From contig NZ_DAHUXJ010000006.1 of NCBI RefSeq assembly GCF_027307225.1, positions 19,208 through 83,207 on the forward strand: a stretch of 64,000 nt of DNA, given 5' to 3'. Position numbers and translations under genes: made by a program. The stretch is from Bradyrhizobium sp. (GTDB lineage: Bacteria > Pseudomonadota > Alphaproteobacteria > Rhizobiales > Xanthobacteraceae). Each line of letters starts with the position of its first letter. Positions within the stretch are counted from its first letter, which is position 1. Under the pieces are notes generated by a model. The model saw only the letters and a program-made list of their open reading frames with translations. It was not told where the DNA came from and searched no databases. Shown here in pieces: positions 1-8,902 of this stretch.

Positions 1-2767
1 GCGCGGCGACAATGCGATCGGCCCAGTCGTCGATCTCATGCTCCGGCGGTGCCACACCTCTCCCATAGGGAGAGGTCGCGCCGGAGGCGCGGGTGAGGGG
101 CAAGGTCTCTCGAAGGACCTGAGCCCCCTCACCCGATTTGCTGCGCAAATCGACCTCTCCCCGTTGGGGAGAGGTGGAGCAAGACTGCGGTCCCACCGGG
201 TCAACCAAGAAGCATTCTGTAGGCGCATCCCGGAATGACGACTGGATATATTTCAGCCGCTCCTCGTCCGGATCTTTCCACTTGAAGCCGTCGATCTGGC
301 GAAAGCCGAGCCGTACCGCGCAATGGCCCCCGTCCTTTTCTTCCAGCGTATTCTGGGCAAAGCTATGGGTCACGTCGATCTCGCGCACCTCGACGCCGTT
401 CTTGCGGGCATCGCCGACGATCTGCGCCGGGGCATAAAAACCCATCGGCTGTGAATTCAACAATCCGCAGCAGAAGGCGTCGGGATGCCAGTACTTCAGC
501 CATGACGAAACATAGACGAGTTGCGCGAAGCTTGCCGCATGGCTTTCCGGGAAGCCGTAAGAACCAAAGCCTTTGATCTGCTCAAAGCAGTTTTTTGCAA
601 ATTGCGGATCGTAGCCGCGCCGGATCATGTTTCCGATCAACTTCTCCTCGAAATTTCCGATGGTTCCGACATTGCGAAACGTCGCCATCGCGCGGCGCAA
701 TCCATTGGCTTCTTCGGATGTAAATTCTGCCGCCTCGATCGCGATACGCATCGCCTGCTCCTGAAACAAGGGCACGCCCAGGGTCTTGTGCAGAACCTTG
801 TAGAGTTCGTCCGGGGGGCCGTGTTCCGGCGAAGGCGCCGGATAGTTTTCCTTCTCGATGCCATTTCGCCGGCGCAGATATGGATGCACCATGTCACCCT
901 GGATCGGCCCGGGTCGCACGATCGCAACTTCAATAACGAGGTCGTAGAAGGTGCGCGGTTTCAGGCGCGGCAGCATGTTCATCTGCGCGCGGCTTTCGAC
1001 CTGGAAGACGCCGAGCGATTCGCCCTTTTGCAGCATCTGATAAACTTCATCGTCATCCTTCGATTTGATGTCGGCAAGTTCGTAACGCTCGCCTTTGTGA
1101 AGCGCGATCAGGTCGAAGCATTTGCGAATGCAGGTCAGCATTCCCAGCGCCAGCACGTCGACCTTCATCATGTTCAGCGCATCGACGTCATCCTTGTCCC
1201 ATTCGATGAAGGTGCGGTCGTCCATGGCGGCATTGCCGATCGGCACATAGGTGTCGAGCCGGTCCTGGGTCAGCACATAACCGCCAACATGCTGCGACAG
1301 GTGCCGCGGAAACTCGATCAATTCGGTCGCGAGCTCGACCGCAAGCTCCACCATCGGATTCCGGGGATCGAACCCGGCCTGCTTGACCTGCATCTCGTTG
1401 AGGCCACTGCCCCAGCTTCCCCATACCGTATCGGCGAGCGCTGCGGTCACATCCTCGGTCAGCCCAAGCGCTTTGCCGACGTCGCGGATCGCGCTGCGCG
1501 GCCGATAATGAATGACGGTCGCGATGATGGCCGCACGGTGCCGGCCATAGCGGCGGTAGACATACTGCATCACCTCCTCGCGCCGCGAATGTTCGAAATC
1601 GACGTCGATGTCCGGCGGCTCCAGACGCTCCTTGGAAATGAAGCGTTCGAACAAGAGATCGACCTTGGTCGGATCGACGGAAGTGATGCCGAGCACGTAG
1701 CACACGGCGGAATTGGCCGCCGATCCCCGTCCCTGGCAAAGAATTTTTTGCTTTCGCGCGTAATGCACAATGTCGTGCACGGTGAGAAAATAATGCGCGT
1801 ATTTCAATTCGGCGATGAGAGCGAGTTCCTTGTGCAAGGTCGCGCGCAATGTGTCGTCGATTTTTCCGTCGAAATATTTTTGCACGCCTGCCCAGGTCAG
1901 GTCTTCCAGATGTTGCTGCGCTGTCTTGCCCGGCGGCACCGGCTCGTCGGGATACTGGTATTTGAGCTGATCGAGCGAAAAGACGATGCGGCCGGCAAAC
2001 CGCATGGTTTCCGCGATTGCTTCCGGCACGTCGCGAAACAGCCGCGTCATTTCCTGCGCCGGCTTGAGATGGCGTTCGACATTGGCCTCGAGGCGCTTGC
2101 CGGCCGCTTCAATGGTCGTCTTCTCGCGAATACAGGTGAGGATATCCTGCAGGCGACGCTGCGATGGGTCGTGGTAGAGCACCTCATTGGTCGCCAGCAG
2201 CGGCACGCCGGCGCGGTCGGCGATGTGCCGGAGCCAGGCCAGACGCCGCCGGTCATCGCCGCGATAGAGCAGGCTCGCCGCGAGCCATACACCGTCGGCG
2301 CGACTTGAACGCAAGCGCTTCAGAAGGTCGTCCGCTTTCGCTTCCTCGAAACGGTGCGGCAGCGCCAGCACCAGAAGCTGCCCCTCGGCAAACTCCAGGA
2401 GATCATCGATCTTCAGATGACATTCACCCTTGAGCGTGTCCTCGCCCCGCTTGCCACGGGTGAGCAACTGGCACAGCCGGCCGTAAGCCGCGCGATCGCG
2501 CGGATAAACCAGGATGTCGGGCGTACCGTCGATGAAAACGATCCGCGATCCGATCAGAAGTCTGGGCTTGTGTTCGATTTCGGGATTATCGAGTTCGCTG
2601 TAAGCCCGCACCACGCCGGCCAGCGTGTTGTGGTCGGCGATGCCGATGACGGGAAGACGAAGCTCTCCCGCCTGATGGACATAGGCCTGCGGATGCGAGC
2701 CGCCGCGCAGGAACGAGAAGTTCGTGGTGATGCCGATTTCTGCGTAATCCATCAGTGAAGTGTTCAT
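1..2767 (-). CDS. dnaE2: Error-prone DNA polymerase DnaE2 (ImuC), 3' end outside window
   Basis: Catalytic C-family polymerase of the SOS mutagenesis cassette; it extends past lesions with ImuA and ImuB. The frame opens with MNTSLMDYAEIGITTNFSFL and stays open to position 1, so the C-terminus is missing from the window. Visible parts are an N-terminal PHP domain (about residues 9-75, with GIADHNTLAG), GRGSAANS near residue 348, and the catalytic PDIDVDF motif near residue 385. The ATG overlaps the imuB stop as ATGA, so translation is coupled. About residues 842-906 (positions 50-242) are encoded by palindromic repeat DNA that keeps the frame; normal polymerase sequence (FKWKDPDEERLKY before, DDWADRIVAA after) flanks it. 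Whether the enzyme tolerates the insert cannot be told from sequence. Confidence 0.95.
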   Translation of the reverse strand, partial: MNTSLMDYAEIGITTNFSFLRGGSHPQAYVHQAGELRLPVIGIADHNTLAGVVRAYSELDNPEIEHKPRLLIGSRIVFIDGTPDILVYPRDRAAYGRLCQLLTRGKRGEDTLKGECHLKIDDLLEFAEGQLLVLALPHRFEEAKADDLLKRLRSSRADGVWLAASLLYRGDDRRRLAWLRHIADRAGVPLLATNEVLYHDPSQRRLQDILTCIREKTTIEAAGKRLEANVERHLKPAQEMTRLFRDVPEAIAETMRFAGRIVFSLDQLKYQYPDEPVPPGKTAQQHLEDLTWAGVQKYFDGKIDDTLRATLHKELALIAELKYAHYFLTVHDIVHYARKQKILCQGRGSAANSAVCYVLGITSVDPTKVDLLFERFISKERLEPPDIDVDFEHSRREEVMQYVYRRYGRHRAAIIATVIHYRPRSAIRDVGKALGLTEDVTAALADTVWGSWGSGLNEMQVKQAGFDPRNPMVELAVELATELIEFPRHLSQHVGGYVLTQDRLDTYVPIGNAAMDDRTFIEWDKDDVDALNMMKVDVLALGMLTCIRKCFDLIALHKGERYELADIKSKDDDEVYQMLQKGESLGVFQVESRAQMNMLPRLKPRTFYDLVIEVAIVRPGPIQGDMVHPYLRRRNGIEKENYPAPSPEHGPPDELYKVLHKTLGVPLFQEQAMRIAIEAAEFTSEEANGLRRAMATFRNVGTIGNFEEKLIGNMIRRGYDPQFAKNCFEQIKGFGSYGFPESHAASFAQLVYVSSWLKYWHPDAFCCGLLNSQPMGFYAPAQIVGDARKNGVEVREIDVTHSFAQNTLEEKDGGHCAVRLGFRQIDGFKWKDPDEERLKYIQSSFRDAPTECFLVDPVGPQSCSTSPQRGEVDLRSKSGEGAQVLRETLPLTRASGATSPYGRGVAPPEHEIDDWADRIVAA
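50..242. repeat. Composite palindromic repeat inserted in frame in dnaE2
   Basis: The stretch holds two outer hairpins (CCTCTCCC-ATA-GGGAGAGG at about 57-76 and CCTCTCCCCGTTGGGGAGAGG at about 154-174), an inner hairpin GATTTGCTGCGCAAATC, and arms reading GGTGAGGGGC and GAGCCCCCTCACC. Its right end (about 229-240) carries CCCGGAATGACG, the terminus of a different repeat also seen at 58756-58863. No stop is created in the dnaE2 frame. The exact boundaries are estimates from where polymerase-like sequence resumes. Confidence 0.8.
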
Positions 2768-4575
2768 GCGAACAACCCATGCATGAACCAGTTCGGCGAT
2801 GGCGGCTTGCCTTCCTTCTGTTCGACCTCGTCGAATAACCCGTCGCGATAGAGCCAGAACCGCAAGCCTTCTTCGTCCTCGACGCGGAAGTAATCGCGCG
2901 TCAGCATCTCGCCTTGCGCGCGCCACCATTCCATGGCGACGCGCTCAGGACCTTCGACGCGGACGACGGCATGGGTGGCGCGGCGCCAGACAAACCGCGC
3001 CGGCGGACCGTCCGGCACCTCGGCGATGACCTTGATCTGTTCCGGCCGCTCGAACAGCCGCAAGGGCCGCAGCGGCGGCTCACCCTCAACGCGCGCGGGC
3101 CAAGCGGCTTGCGCGGCTTCTATCAGATGATGCTGCGCCGGCCCGGCCCACACCGCGCGTTCGGGAATGTGAGTATCCTGCGGCAAATGAACGACCACGC
3201 GCTTGCCGCCAATGCGCGCGGCGATGCGGTCGATCAGGGCCGAGATTTCGTCCCGGTCATGCACATGGGTATCGAGATCGCGCTGCTCCTGCACGACGAT
3301 TTCGGTGCGGCTTGCGTCCAGGCGAATAAGGTCGAACCCGAAGCCGGGATCGAGCGGGTCGTTTAAAGCCTCCAGCCGCTCGCGAAACAGCCGGTCGATC
3401 ACCTCAGCCTTGGTGACGGGCTGCCCGGTATCGACCGAGATGGTGCGAACCGCGCCATCGGTGCGGAAAAAACGCGCCTCCAGCCGCCGCGCGCCCTTGC
3501 CTTGCTTGCCCATCGCTGCGACCAGCATCCCGGCCAATCCCGACAAGGTGGCCGAGATCACCGTCTCGGTTGCAACCGGCTCGGCAAAACGCTTTTCCAC
3601 GATGTAATCGGGCAGCGGCTTACGTGGACTGATCGGCGCATCGCTTTTGCCCAGCGCCTGTTCCAGCATCGCCGTGAAACGAGCACCGAACCTCGCGGTG
3701 ATTTCGTGGCCAGCGCGGTCCGCCACATCGCCGATGGTTTTCAACCCGGCGCGGCGCAGGCCCGTCACGACAGCCACATCCGCTCCCAGCGCCGATATCG
3801 GCAGCGGCCGGACGGCTTCGGCCTCCTCGCCATCGCGAACGATCCGGCCGTGGACATGACGGGTCAGCGTCCGGGCGCAGACGGCCGTTCCGGCGACGGC
3901 GGCGCTGACCATAAACCCCTGCGCGGTCAGGATACCGGATACGAGATTCATCATCGCTGCTTCGCCGCCGAACAGATGCGCGCAGCCGGCGATGTCGAGA
4001 AACAGACCGTGCGGGAGATCGAGCGCGACCAGCGGAGTGAAACGGTCGCACCAACAGGCGATGGCATTCAGCGCGTCGGCGTCGGCGGTCTCGTCGGCGT
4101 CATAGACCTGAACCTCGGGGCAGATGGCGCGGGCGTTCGCGAGCGGCAGGCCGACCGCGAGGCCCACATCGGCGGCCGCATCGTCGAGCGCGGAAATCCG
4201 CAGCATGTTGTTTTCCCTGGCAACAACGATGCTGGGTCCAAGGTTTGATCCCTCCCCCCGCGAGCGTAGCGAGTGGTGGGGAGGGTCGGCCGAAGGCCGG
4301 GGTGGGGGGAGTTTCCGCAAGACACCGCCCCCCACCCTGGCCTCAGCTTCGCTGCGGCCTTCCCTCCCCACCGCTTCGCGGGGGGAGGGATAAGAACGTG
4401 CGCCATCAAATACGATTTCCCTACCCTGCACGGAAGGAGAGGGCCGACCGTCTATGCCGCAAGAAATTTGTTTAGCTCGCGCGTCGCTGGATAATTGCCG
4501 TTTGATGCGGTCGGTAGGCAGGCGCGGCAGCCACAGGCTGAGAATACGCCGCCGGTTTTCCGAAAAGGCACTCAT
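2764..4575 (-). CDS. imuB: ImuB, Y-family polymerase-like SOS mutagenesis protein
   Basis: Non-catalytic Y-family homologue that bridges the beta clamp, ImuA and DnaE2 during translesion synthesis. From MSAFSENRRR it is 603 residues. The N-terminal Y-family palm sequence begins RRILSLWLPRLPTDRIK and resumes at VVARENNMLRISALD; the C-terminal part ends in WFMHGLFA. Residues about 62-109 are coded by a 141 bp palindromic repeat (47 codons exactly) and have no counterpart in ImuB as I know it. The start lies inside the imuA 3' end and the stop overlaps dnaE2, so the three genes form one operon read leftwards. A start at 4641 is possible but would add 22 residues lacking family character. Confidence 0.93.
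   Translation of the reverse strand: MSAFSENRRRILSLWLPRLPTDRIKRQLSSDARAKQISCGIDGRPSPSVQGREIVFDGARSYPSPREAVGREGRSEAEARVGGGVLRKLPPPRPSADPPHHSLRSRGEGSNLGPSIVVARENNMLRISALDDAAADVGLAVGLPLANARAICPEVQVYDADETADADALNAIACWCDRFTPLVALDLPHGLFLDIAGCAHLFGGEAAMMNLVSGILTAQGFMVSAAVAGTAVCARTLTRHVHGRIVRDGEEAEAVRPLPISALGADVAVVTGLRRAGLKTIGDVADRAGHEITARFGARFTAMLEQALGKSDAPISPRKPLPDYIVEKRFAEPVATETVISATLSGLAGMLVAAMGKQGKGARRLEARFFRTDGAVRTISVDTGQPVTKAEVIDRLFRERLEALNDPLDPGFGFDLIRLDASRTEIVVQEQRDLDTHVHDRDEISALIDRIAARIGGKRVVVHLPQDTHIPERAVWAGPAQHHLIEAAQAAWPARVEGEPPLRPLRLFERPEQIKVIAEVPDGPPARFVWRRATHAVVRVEGPERVAMEWWRAQGEMLTRDYFRVEDEEGLRFWLYRDGLFDEVEQKEGKPPSPNWFMHGLFA
4250..4390. repeat. 141 bp palindromic repeat inserted in frame in imuB
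   Basis: Outer arms CCCTCCCCCCGC(G) at the left and GCGGGGGGAGGGA at the right pair with each other, and internal arms (GGTGGGGAGGGTC, CCTTCCCTCCCCACC, GGGGTGGGGGGAG, CCCCCCACCCTGG) make nested hairpins. The length is divisible by three and no stop arises in the imuB frame. The sequence differs from the repeat in dnaE2, so this was a separate insertion. Confidence 0.85.
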
Positions 4576-5266
4576 CACATTTCCATTCCATGATCCAGCG
4601 GCCGGTCGGGCCATGACGATTGCGGACAAGCTGCGCCTCAAACTGCGGCGAGCCCCATGCAGTCCAGGGCTTTGAGCCCGGCGGCGAATGCGCCGCGCGC
4701 ACGATCCATCGGGTCTCGGCCGTCGAGGCCCTCGGCTCTGCTGCCATCCGCAGCACTAGACCGGTCGCGCCCGAGGCCTGGGCGGCCAATGTCAGCTTGC
4801 GGCTGGCAACGAGGTCGAGCTGCTTCGCCTCGCCCCAGACCTCCAGCACGACGGCGCCCACCGCATCGCAGGCCAACGCGTCAGCCGTTGTCCGCAACGC
4901 TTGATCCACGTCGGCCGCGCGAACGGTGACGAGAAGGCGCGGATCGAGGCCGAGTTCGGAAAACCCGTGCATCGAGATGGCGCCCGCTTCCACCTCCGCA
5001 AAGTCCTGCCGGATCCACACAAGAGGCCGCCGGGCGGCGACGCGTCCTGCAAGTCCCGCGATAAAGCCGGTCGCCGCCGCGCCCTGCCGACCAGCTTCCG
5101 CAAACACTTCATGCATGACGCCCAAAGCCAGCCCGCCTTGCAGGTGTGCGTCGGCCTCCGCATGTCCGAGCGGCACCTTGCGCAGGCCACACGCCGCGCC
5201 ATGCGTTTCGATGCGCTCGATGCTGCTGCGTAAGGCCGCAAAATTTCTTGCTGCGCTCATCCTCAT
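4472..5266 (-). CDS. imuA: ImuA, RecA-like SOS mutagenesis protein
   Basis: First gene of the imuA-imuB-dnaE2 cassette. ImuA is a RecA/SulA-like accessory that assembles the mutasome. Recognised by HEVFAEAGRQGAAATGFIAG in the N-terminal third, LVWIRQDF, and the C-terminal GRWIMEWKCDECLFGKPAA segment typical of the family. The start MRMSAARNFAALRSSIERIE is preferred; a start at 5335 would leave only two bases between the ATG and the LexA box. Its last 104 bases overlap imuB. Expression is expected to be LexA-controlled. Confidence 0.9.
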   Translation of the reverse strand: MRMSAARNFAALRSSIERIETHGAACGLRKVPLGHAEADAHLQGGLALGVMHEVFAEAGRQGAAATGFIAGLAGRVAARRPLVWIRQDFAEVEAGAISMHGFSELGLDPRLLVTVRAADVDQALRTTADALACDAVGAVVLEVWGEAKQLDLVASRKLTLAAQASGATGLVLRMAAEPRASTAETRWIVRAAHSPPGSKPWTAWGSPQFEAQLVRNRHGPTGRWIMEWKCDECLFGKPAAYSQPVAAAPAYRPHQTAIIQRRAS

Positions 5267-5337
5267 GATGCGCCGCGTCCCTCTGAAAGCTGATGTGACC
5301 GCTTCTGATTTTGAGAGAACCAGAAGCTGGCTCATTT

Positions 5338-5352
5338 GTTCATGATATGTTC
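5338..5352. promoter_or_regulatory. LexA box (GTTC-N7-GTTC) in the imuA / radical SAM divergent region
   Basis: GTTC-ATGATAT-GTTC is a perfect match to the direct-repeat LexA operator of Alphaproteobacteria. It sits between imuA (minus) and the radical SAM/UDG pair (plus), about 70 bases upstream of the chosen imuA start and about 80 upstream of the radical SAM start. Its reverse complement contains TATCAT, a plausible -10 for imuA. Confidence 0.85.
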
Positions 5353-5434
5353 TAATTTAAAGCTAACGGAGACCGAAGAGTCAATTCGAATCGGCGATTT
5401 GACGATTCATGAATGGAATCAAAGGGATTTAGGG

Positions 5435-5995
5435 ATGGACGTACAACGTAAGCTGGAAATTCTCGCAGATGCCGCCAAATACGACGCTTCTTGCGCGTCC
5501 AGCGGCACCGAGATGCGGGATTCCAGCGACGGCAAGGGCCTCGGCTCGACCGCGCCGGGCATGGGCATCTGTCACTCCTACGCGCCGGACGGCCGCTGCA
5601 TCTCGTTGTTGAAGGTCTTGCTCACCAACGCCTGCAACTACGATTGCCTCTATTGCGTCAATCGCGCTTCCAGCAACGTGCCGCGCGCCCGCTTCACCAT
5701 CGACGAGGTGGTGAAGCTCACGATCGACTTTTATCGCCGTAATTATATCGAGGGACTGTTTCTCTCTTCCGGCATCATCCGCAGCGCCGACTACACCATG
5801 GAGCAAGTGGTTCGTGTCGCGCGCAAGCTTCGCGAAGAGCATCATTTCCGCGGCTACATTCATCTCAAGACCATTCCCGAGGCCGATGACGCGCTGATCG
5901 CTGAAGCCGGCTTGATGCCGCAAACCTTGCCCAGCGCTTCAAGCCGAAGGCGGCCCAGTTGGGATTCGGATTCTAAGGCTTCGTCATGCGAGTAA
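5435..5995 (+). pseudogene. Radical SAM DNA-repair-associated protein, internally deleted and frameshifted
   Basis: The N-terminus MDVQRKLEILADAAKYDASC and the cluster motif CNYDCLYC identify the radical SAM protein usually paired with a UDG-family gene (putative DNA modification/repair family, normally around 400 residues). Here sequence resembling the family stops at ADDALIAEAG. The frame then runs through unrelated residues to a stop at 5993-5995. In another frame, positions about 5929-5976 read AQRFKPKAAQLGFGF followed by a stop, which looks like the normal C-terminus. So roughly the C-terminal half appears to have been lost with a frame change. The iron-sulfur motif survives but half the barrel does not, so function is unlikely. 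A start at 5336 would run through the LexA box and is not favoured. Confidence 0.75.
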
Positions 5996-5999
5996 CATC

Positions 6000-7445
6000 A
6001 TGCACCACATCATCCTTGATCACCAAACCGATTTCGACGGCTGGCGGCAAGCCGCGCGCACGCTCGTCCTCGATGGCATCAGGCCGGAGGATGTGACATG
6101 GAGTATCAGGGGTGATGAAGAATTATTCGCACCTGCCGAGACGACATCGCAACCGCGCCCATCGGCTGAGACCTTCAGCGTCTCCGCCAGGTTTGTCGAA
6201 CTCGCCAAAATCGCGATCCTGCACCACGACCGCGAGCGATTTGCGGTGCTTTATCGTTTGCTGTGGCGCTTACGGGGCGATCACGACCTCCTGGATGTTG
6301 CGACCGATCCCGACGTCATCCGCGTTACGGCCATGGCAAAGGCGGTGCGGCACGACGAGCACAAGATGCACGCCTTCGTCCGCTTCCGCGAGATCGGACG
6401 TGAACGGGAAGCCCGCTATGTCGCCTGGTTCGAGCCCGAACACCACATCGTGGAGTTGGCGGCCCCGTTCTTCGCGCGACGTTTTGCCGACATGCCCTGG
6501 TCGATCCTGACGCCCGAACTCTGCGCGCATTGGGATGGCTTTGCGATCTCGTTCACGCCGGGCGTCAGCAAGGCGGACGCGCCAACCTCCGATCGGCTGG
6601 AAGAGACCTGGCGGCGCTACTACGCCACGATCTTCAATCCTGCCCGTCTCAAGGTGAAGGCGATGCAGACCGAAATGCCGAAAAAGTATTGGAGGAACCT
6701 GCCGGAGGCTTCGATGATTGGACCTCTGATCGCGGGCGCCGCACGCGCCACCGACACGATGATCGCGAAAACCGCGACCGAGCCGCACAAGGCGCAAAGG
6801 CGGCTGGAAGGGCCGATGAGACGCAAGACTGTCGCCGCAGGCGACGAGCTTGAGACATTGCGCGAGGAAGCAGCCAACTGCCGCGCCTGCCCGTTATGGA
6901 AAGACGCCACCCAGACCGTATTCGGTGAAGGACCGCCGCATGCGCCGATCATGCTGGTGGGCGAGCAGCCGGGCGACAAGGAAGATCTCGCCGGAAAGCC
7001 GTTCGTCGGTCCGGCCGGTCAGATGCTTGACCGCGCGCTGATCGAGGCCGGCATCGACCGCAAACAGGTCTACATCACCAACGCGGTCAAACATTTCAAA
7101 TTCTTAGCCCGTGGAAAAATCCGCCTGCATCAGAAACCGGCAACGCCGGAAATCAGGGCTTGCCGGCCGTGGTACGAACGCGAACGAGCCGCGATCAAAC
7201 CGATGCTGGTGGTCGCCATGGGCGCCACCGCCGCGCAAGGCGTATTCGGCAAGATGATGCCGATTAATAAAAACCGCGGCCACCTCATTGATCTCGATGA
7301 AAAAACCAAGGCGCTGGTAACGGTGCATCCGTCCTATCTGCTCCGCCTGCCGGATGCGGACGCCAAGGCGCGAGAATACGCGCGCTTTGTCGATGACCTG
7401 AAGATGGCTGCTGTGTTTTTACGGAAGTCAGCCAGTGCGGCCTAA
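6000..7445 (+). CDS. Uracil-DNA glycosylase family protein with N-terminal DNA-metabolism domain (UdgX-like)
   Basis: Two-part protein of 481 residues. Residues 1 to about 245 (MHHIILDHQTDFDGWRQAAR onward) match the domain that links to radical SAM partners. Residues about 285-475 are a family 4/5-like uracil-DNA glycosylase with cluster cysteines in NCRACPLW (near 292), GEQPGD (near 321), the LHQKP loop (near 376) and HPSYLLR (near 442). The LHQKP loop resembles the UdgX segment whose histidine forms a covalent bond with the uracil site; that activity is inferred. The partner gene just upstream is broken while this one is intact, so it may act alone. It probably shares the LexA-regulated promoter region. 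Confidence 0.85.
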   Translation: MHHIILDHQTDFDGWRQAARTLVLDGIRPEDVTWSIRGDEELFAPAETTSQPRPSAETFSVSARFVELAKIAILHHDRERFAVLYRLLWRLRGDHDLLDVATDPDVIRVTAMAKAVRHDEHKMHAFVRFREIGREREARYVAWFEPEHHIVELAAPFFARRFADMPWSILTPELCAHWDGFAISFTPGVSKADAPTSDRLEETWRRYYATIFNPARLKVKAMQTEMPKKYWRNLPEASMIGPLIAGAARATDTMIAKTATEPHKAQRRLEGPMRRKTVAAGDELETLREEAANCRACPLWKDATQTVFGEGPPHAPIMLVGEQPGDKEDLAGKPFVGPAGQMLDRALIEAGIDRKQVYITNAVKHFKFLARGKIRLHQKPATPEIRACRPWYERERAAIKPMLVVAMGATAAQGVFGKMMPINKNRGHLIDLDEKTKALVTVHPSYLLRLPDADAKAREYARFVDDLKMAAVFLRKSASAA

Positions 7446-7523
7446 TAGGGGTCGCCAGCGCTAACTCCTCGAGGGCTCATCATGCGGACTTCTGAACCAA
7501 GGCCACACGCGATCAATAATTTT

Positions 7524-7592
7524 GCCAGTGTCCTTTCCGATTCCGAAATTCGCAAACGTGGCTCCCCAAGATGATGCGAACTTCGGAAATCA
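7524..7592. repeat. Degenerate single hairpin of the paired-hairpin family
   Basis: GATTCCGAAATTCGCA and TGCGAACTTCGGAAATCA form an imperfect stem, close in sequence to the hairpin at 56905-56980 (GATTCCGAGGTTCGCA). Terminal CTAG boundaries are lost. It fills the space between the convergent UDG and amidohydrolase genes and touches the latter's stop. Confidence 0.55.
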
Positions 7593-8762
7593 CGCCGCCA
7601 GCGCGTTCTCGACCAGCTTGATCCAGTACGACGTGCCAAAAACGATCGCTTCGTCGTTGAAGTTATAAGCCGGATGATGCAGCCCGGCGCTGTCGCCGTT
7701 GCCGCAGAAAATGAATGCGCCCGGCCGCTTTTCCAGCATAAAGGCGAAATCCTCGCCGCCCATCATCGGCGGCATCTCGGAAACGTTGCTGTTTCCCGCG
7801 ATCTCTTTCGCCACGCCAATCGCAAAATCGGTCTGCGCCGCGTGATTGACCACGACCGGATAGCCCGCCTCGTATTCGAGGTCGATCTTGGCGCCGGTCA
7901 TCCGCGCCACGCCTTCCACCACTTCGCGAACGCGCTTTCCGACCAGGGTGCGGACTTCCGGCGTCAGCGTGCGAACAGTGCCCCTGATTTCCGCGGTCTG
8001 CGGGATCACGTTGCGGGCGTTGCCGGCGTGGAACTCGCACATCGAGACCACGGCGGCCTCGAGCGGATCGACGCTGCGCGACACGATGGATTGCAGCGCC
8101 GTGATCAGTTGCGCGCCGACCATGACGGAGTCGATCGACAAATGCGGACGCGCCGCATGTCCTCCGCGCCCCTCGATACGAATATTGACGGCATCGGTCG
8201 AGGCCATGATCGGACCGGGCCGGATCGCAAAGGCGCCGACCGGGATTCCCGGGCCGTTATGCATGCCGTAGACCTGATCGATGGCAAACCGGTCGAACAG
8301 TCCGTCCTTGATCATGGCGGCCGCACCCGCGCCGCCCTCTTCCGCCGGCTGGAAGATGACAATAGCATCGCCGCCGAAATTCCGGGTCTCGGCCAGATAG
8401 CGCGCTGCGCCGAGCAGCATCGCGGTATGCCCGTCATGGCCGCAGGCGTGCATCTTGCCGGAGGCCTTGGAGGCATAGGGTAGTCCGGTCGCCTCCTCGA
8501 TCGGCAACGCGTCCATGTCGGCGCGAAGCCCGATCGTCCTGATATCTCCCTTGCCGGCAGGCTTTCGGCCCTTGATGAGGCCGACAACGCCGGTCCCGCC
8601 AAGGCCGGTCACCACTTCATCGCAGCCGAACTGGCGAAGCCGCTCGGCCACGAAGGCCGAGGTGCGGCCCTCCTCATATCCCAGTTCGGGATGTTCGTGG
8701 ATCTCTCGGCGCCACGCCTGAATTTCGGGTTGCAGATCGGCCGCGCGATTGACGATGGGCAT
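7590..8762 (-). CDS. M20 family amidohydrolase (hippurate hydrolase-like)
   Basis: Cytoplasmic zinc-dependent amidase/carboxypeptidase of 390 residues, the usual family length. Evidence: IHEHPELGYEE near residue 22, ADMDALPIEE near 84, the metal motif HACGHDGHTAML near 106, and QPAEEGGAGA near 140, with a C-terminal GGEDFAFML metal ligand region. Family members cleave N-acyl or N-aryl amino acids; the substrate here is not evident. It stands alone and faces away from the GMC gene, with about 140 bases between the two starts. Confidence 0.9.
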   Translation of the reverse strand: MPIVNRAADLQPEIQAWRREIHEHPELGYEEGRTSAFVAERLRQFGCDEVVTGLGGTGVVGLIKGRKPAGKGDIRTIGLRADMDALPIEEATGLPYASKASGKMHACGHDGHTAMLLGAARYLAETRNFGGDAIVIFQPAEEGGAGAAAMIKDGLFDRFAIDQVYGMHNGPGIPVGAFAIRPGPIMASTDAVNIRIEGRGGHAARPHLSIDSVMVGAQLITALQSIVSRSVDPLEAAVVSMCEFHAGNARNVIPQTAEIRGTVRTLTPEVRTLVGKRVREVVEGVARMTGAKIDLEYEAGYPVVVNHAAQTDFAIGVAKEIAGNSNVSEMPPMMGGEDFAFMLEKRPGAFIFCGNGDSAGLHHPAYNFNDEAIVFGTSYWIKLVENALAA

Positions 8763-8902
8763 GGCAAACTCGGTTCTGAATGCTTGATCAACGCCTTATC
8801 TAGCACACCGGACACGGACAGCCCAATACCTCTGGATCATTGACAAAGACCCATGGGCCGGACTTTGTCGGCCCTCACCACGCCAGAATGGAAAAGCCAA
8901 AA

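Noticed and set aside
521..2308. Long + strand open frame of 595 codons
   Set aside because: It lies opposite dnaE2, whose minus-strand frame has recognisable PHP and catalytic motifs; the + strand product has no family character and is a high-GC shadow.
5336..5434. Upstream start for the radical SAM gene
   Set aside because: It would place the LexA box within the coding region; MDVQRKLEILADAAKYDASC is the family's normal N-terminus.
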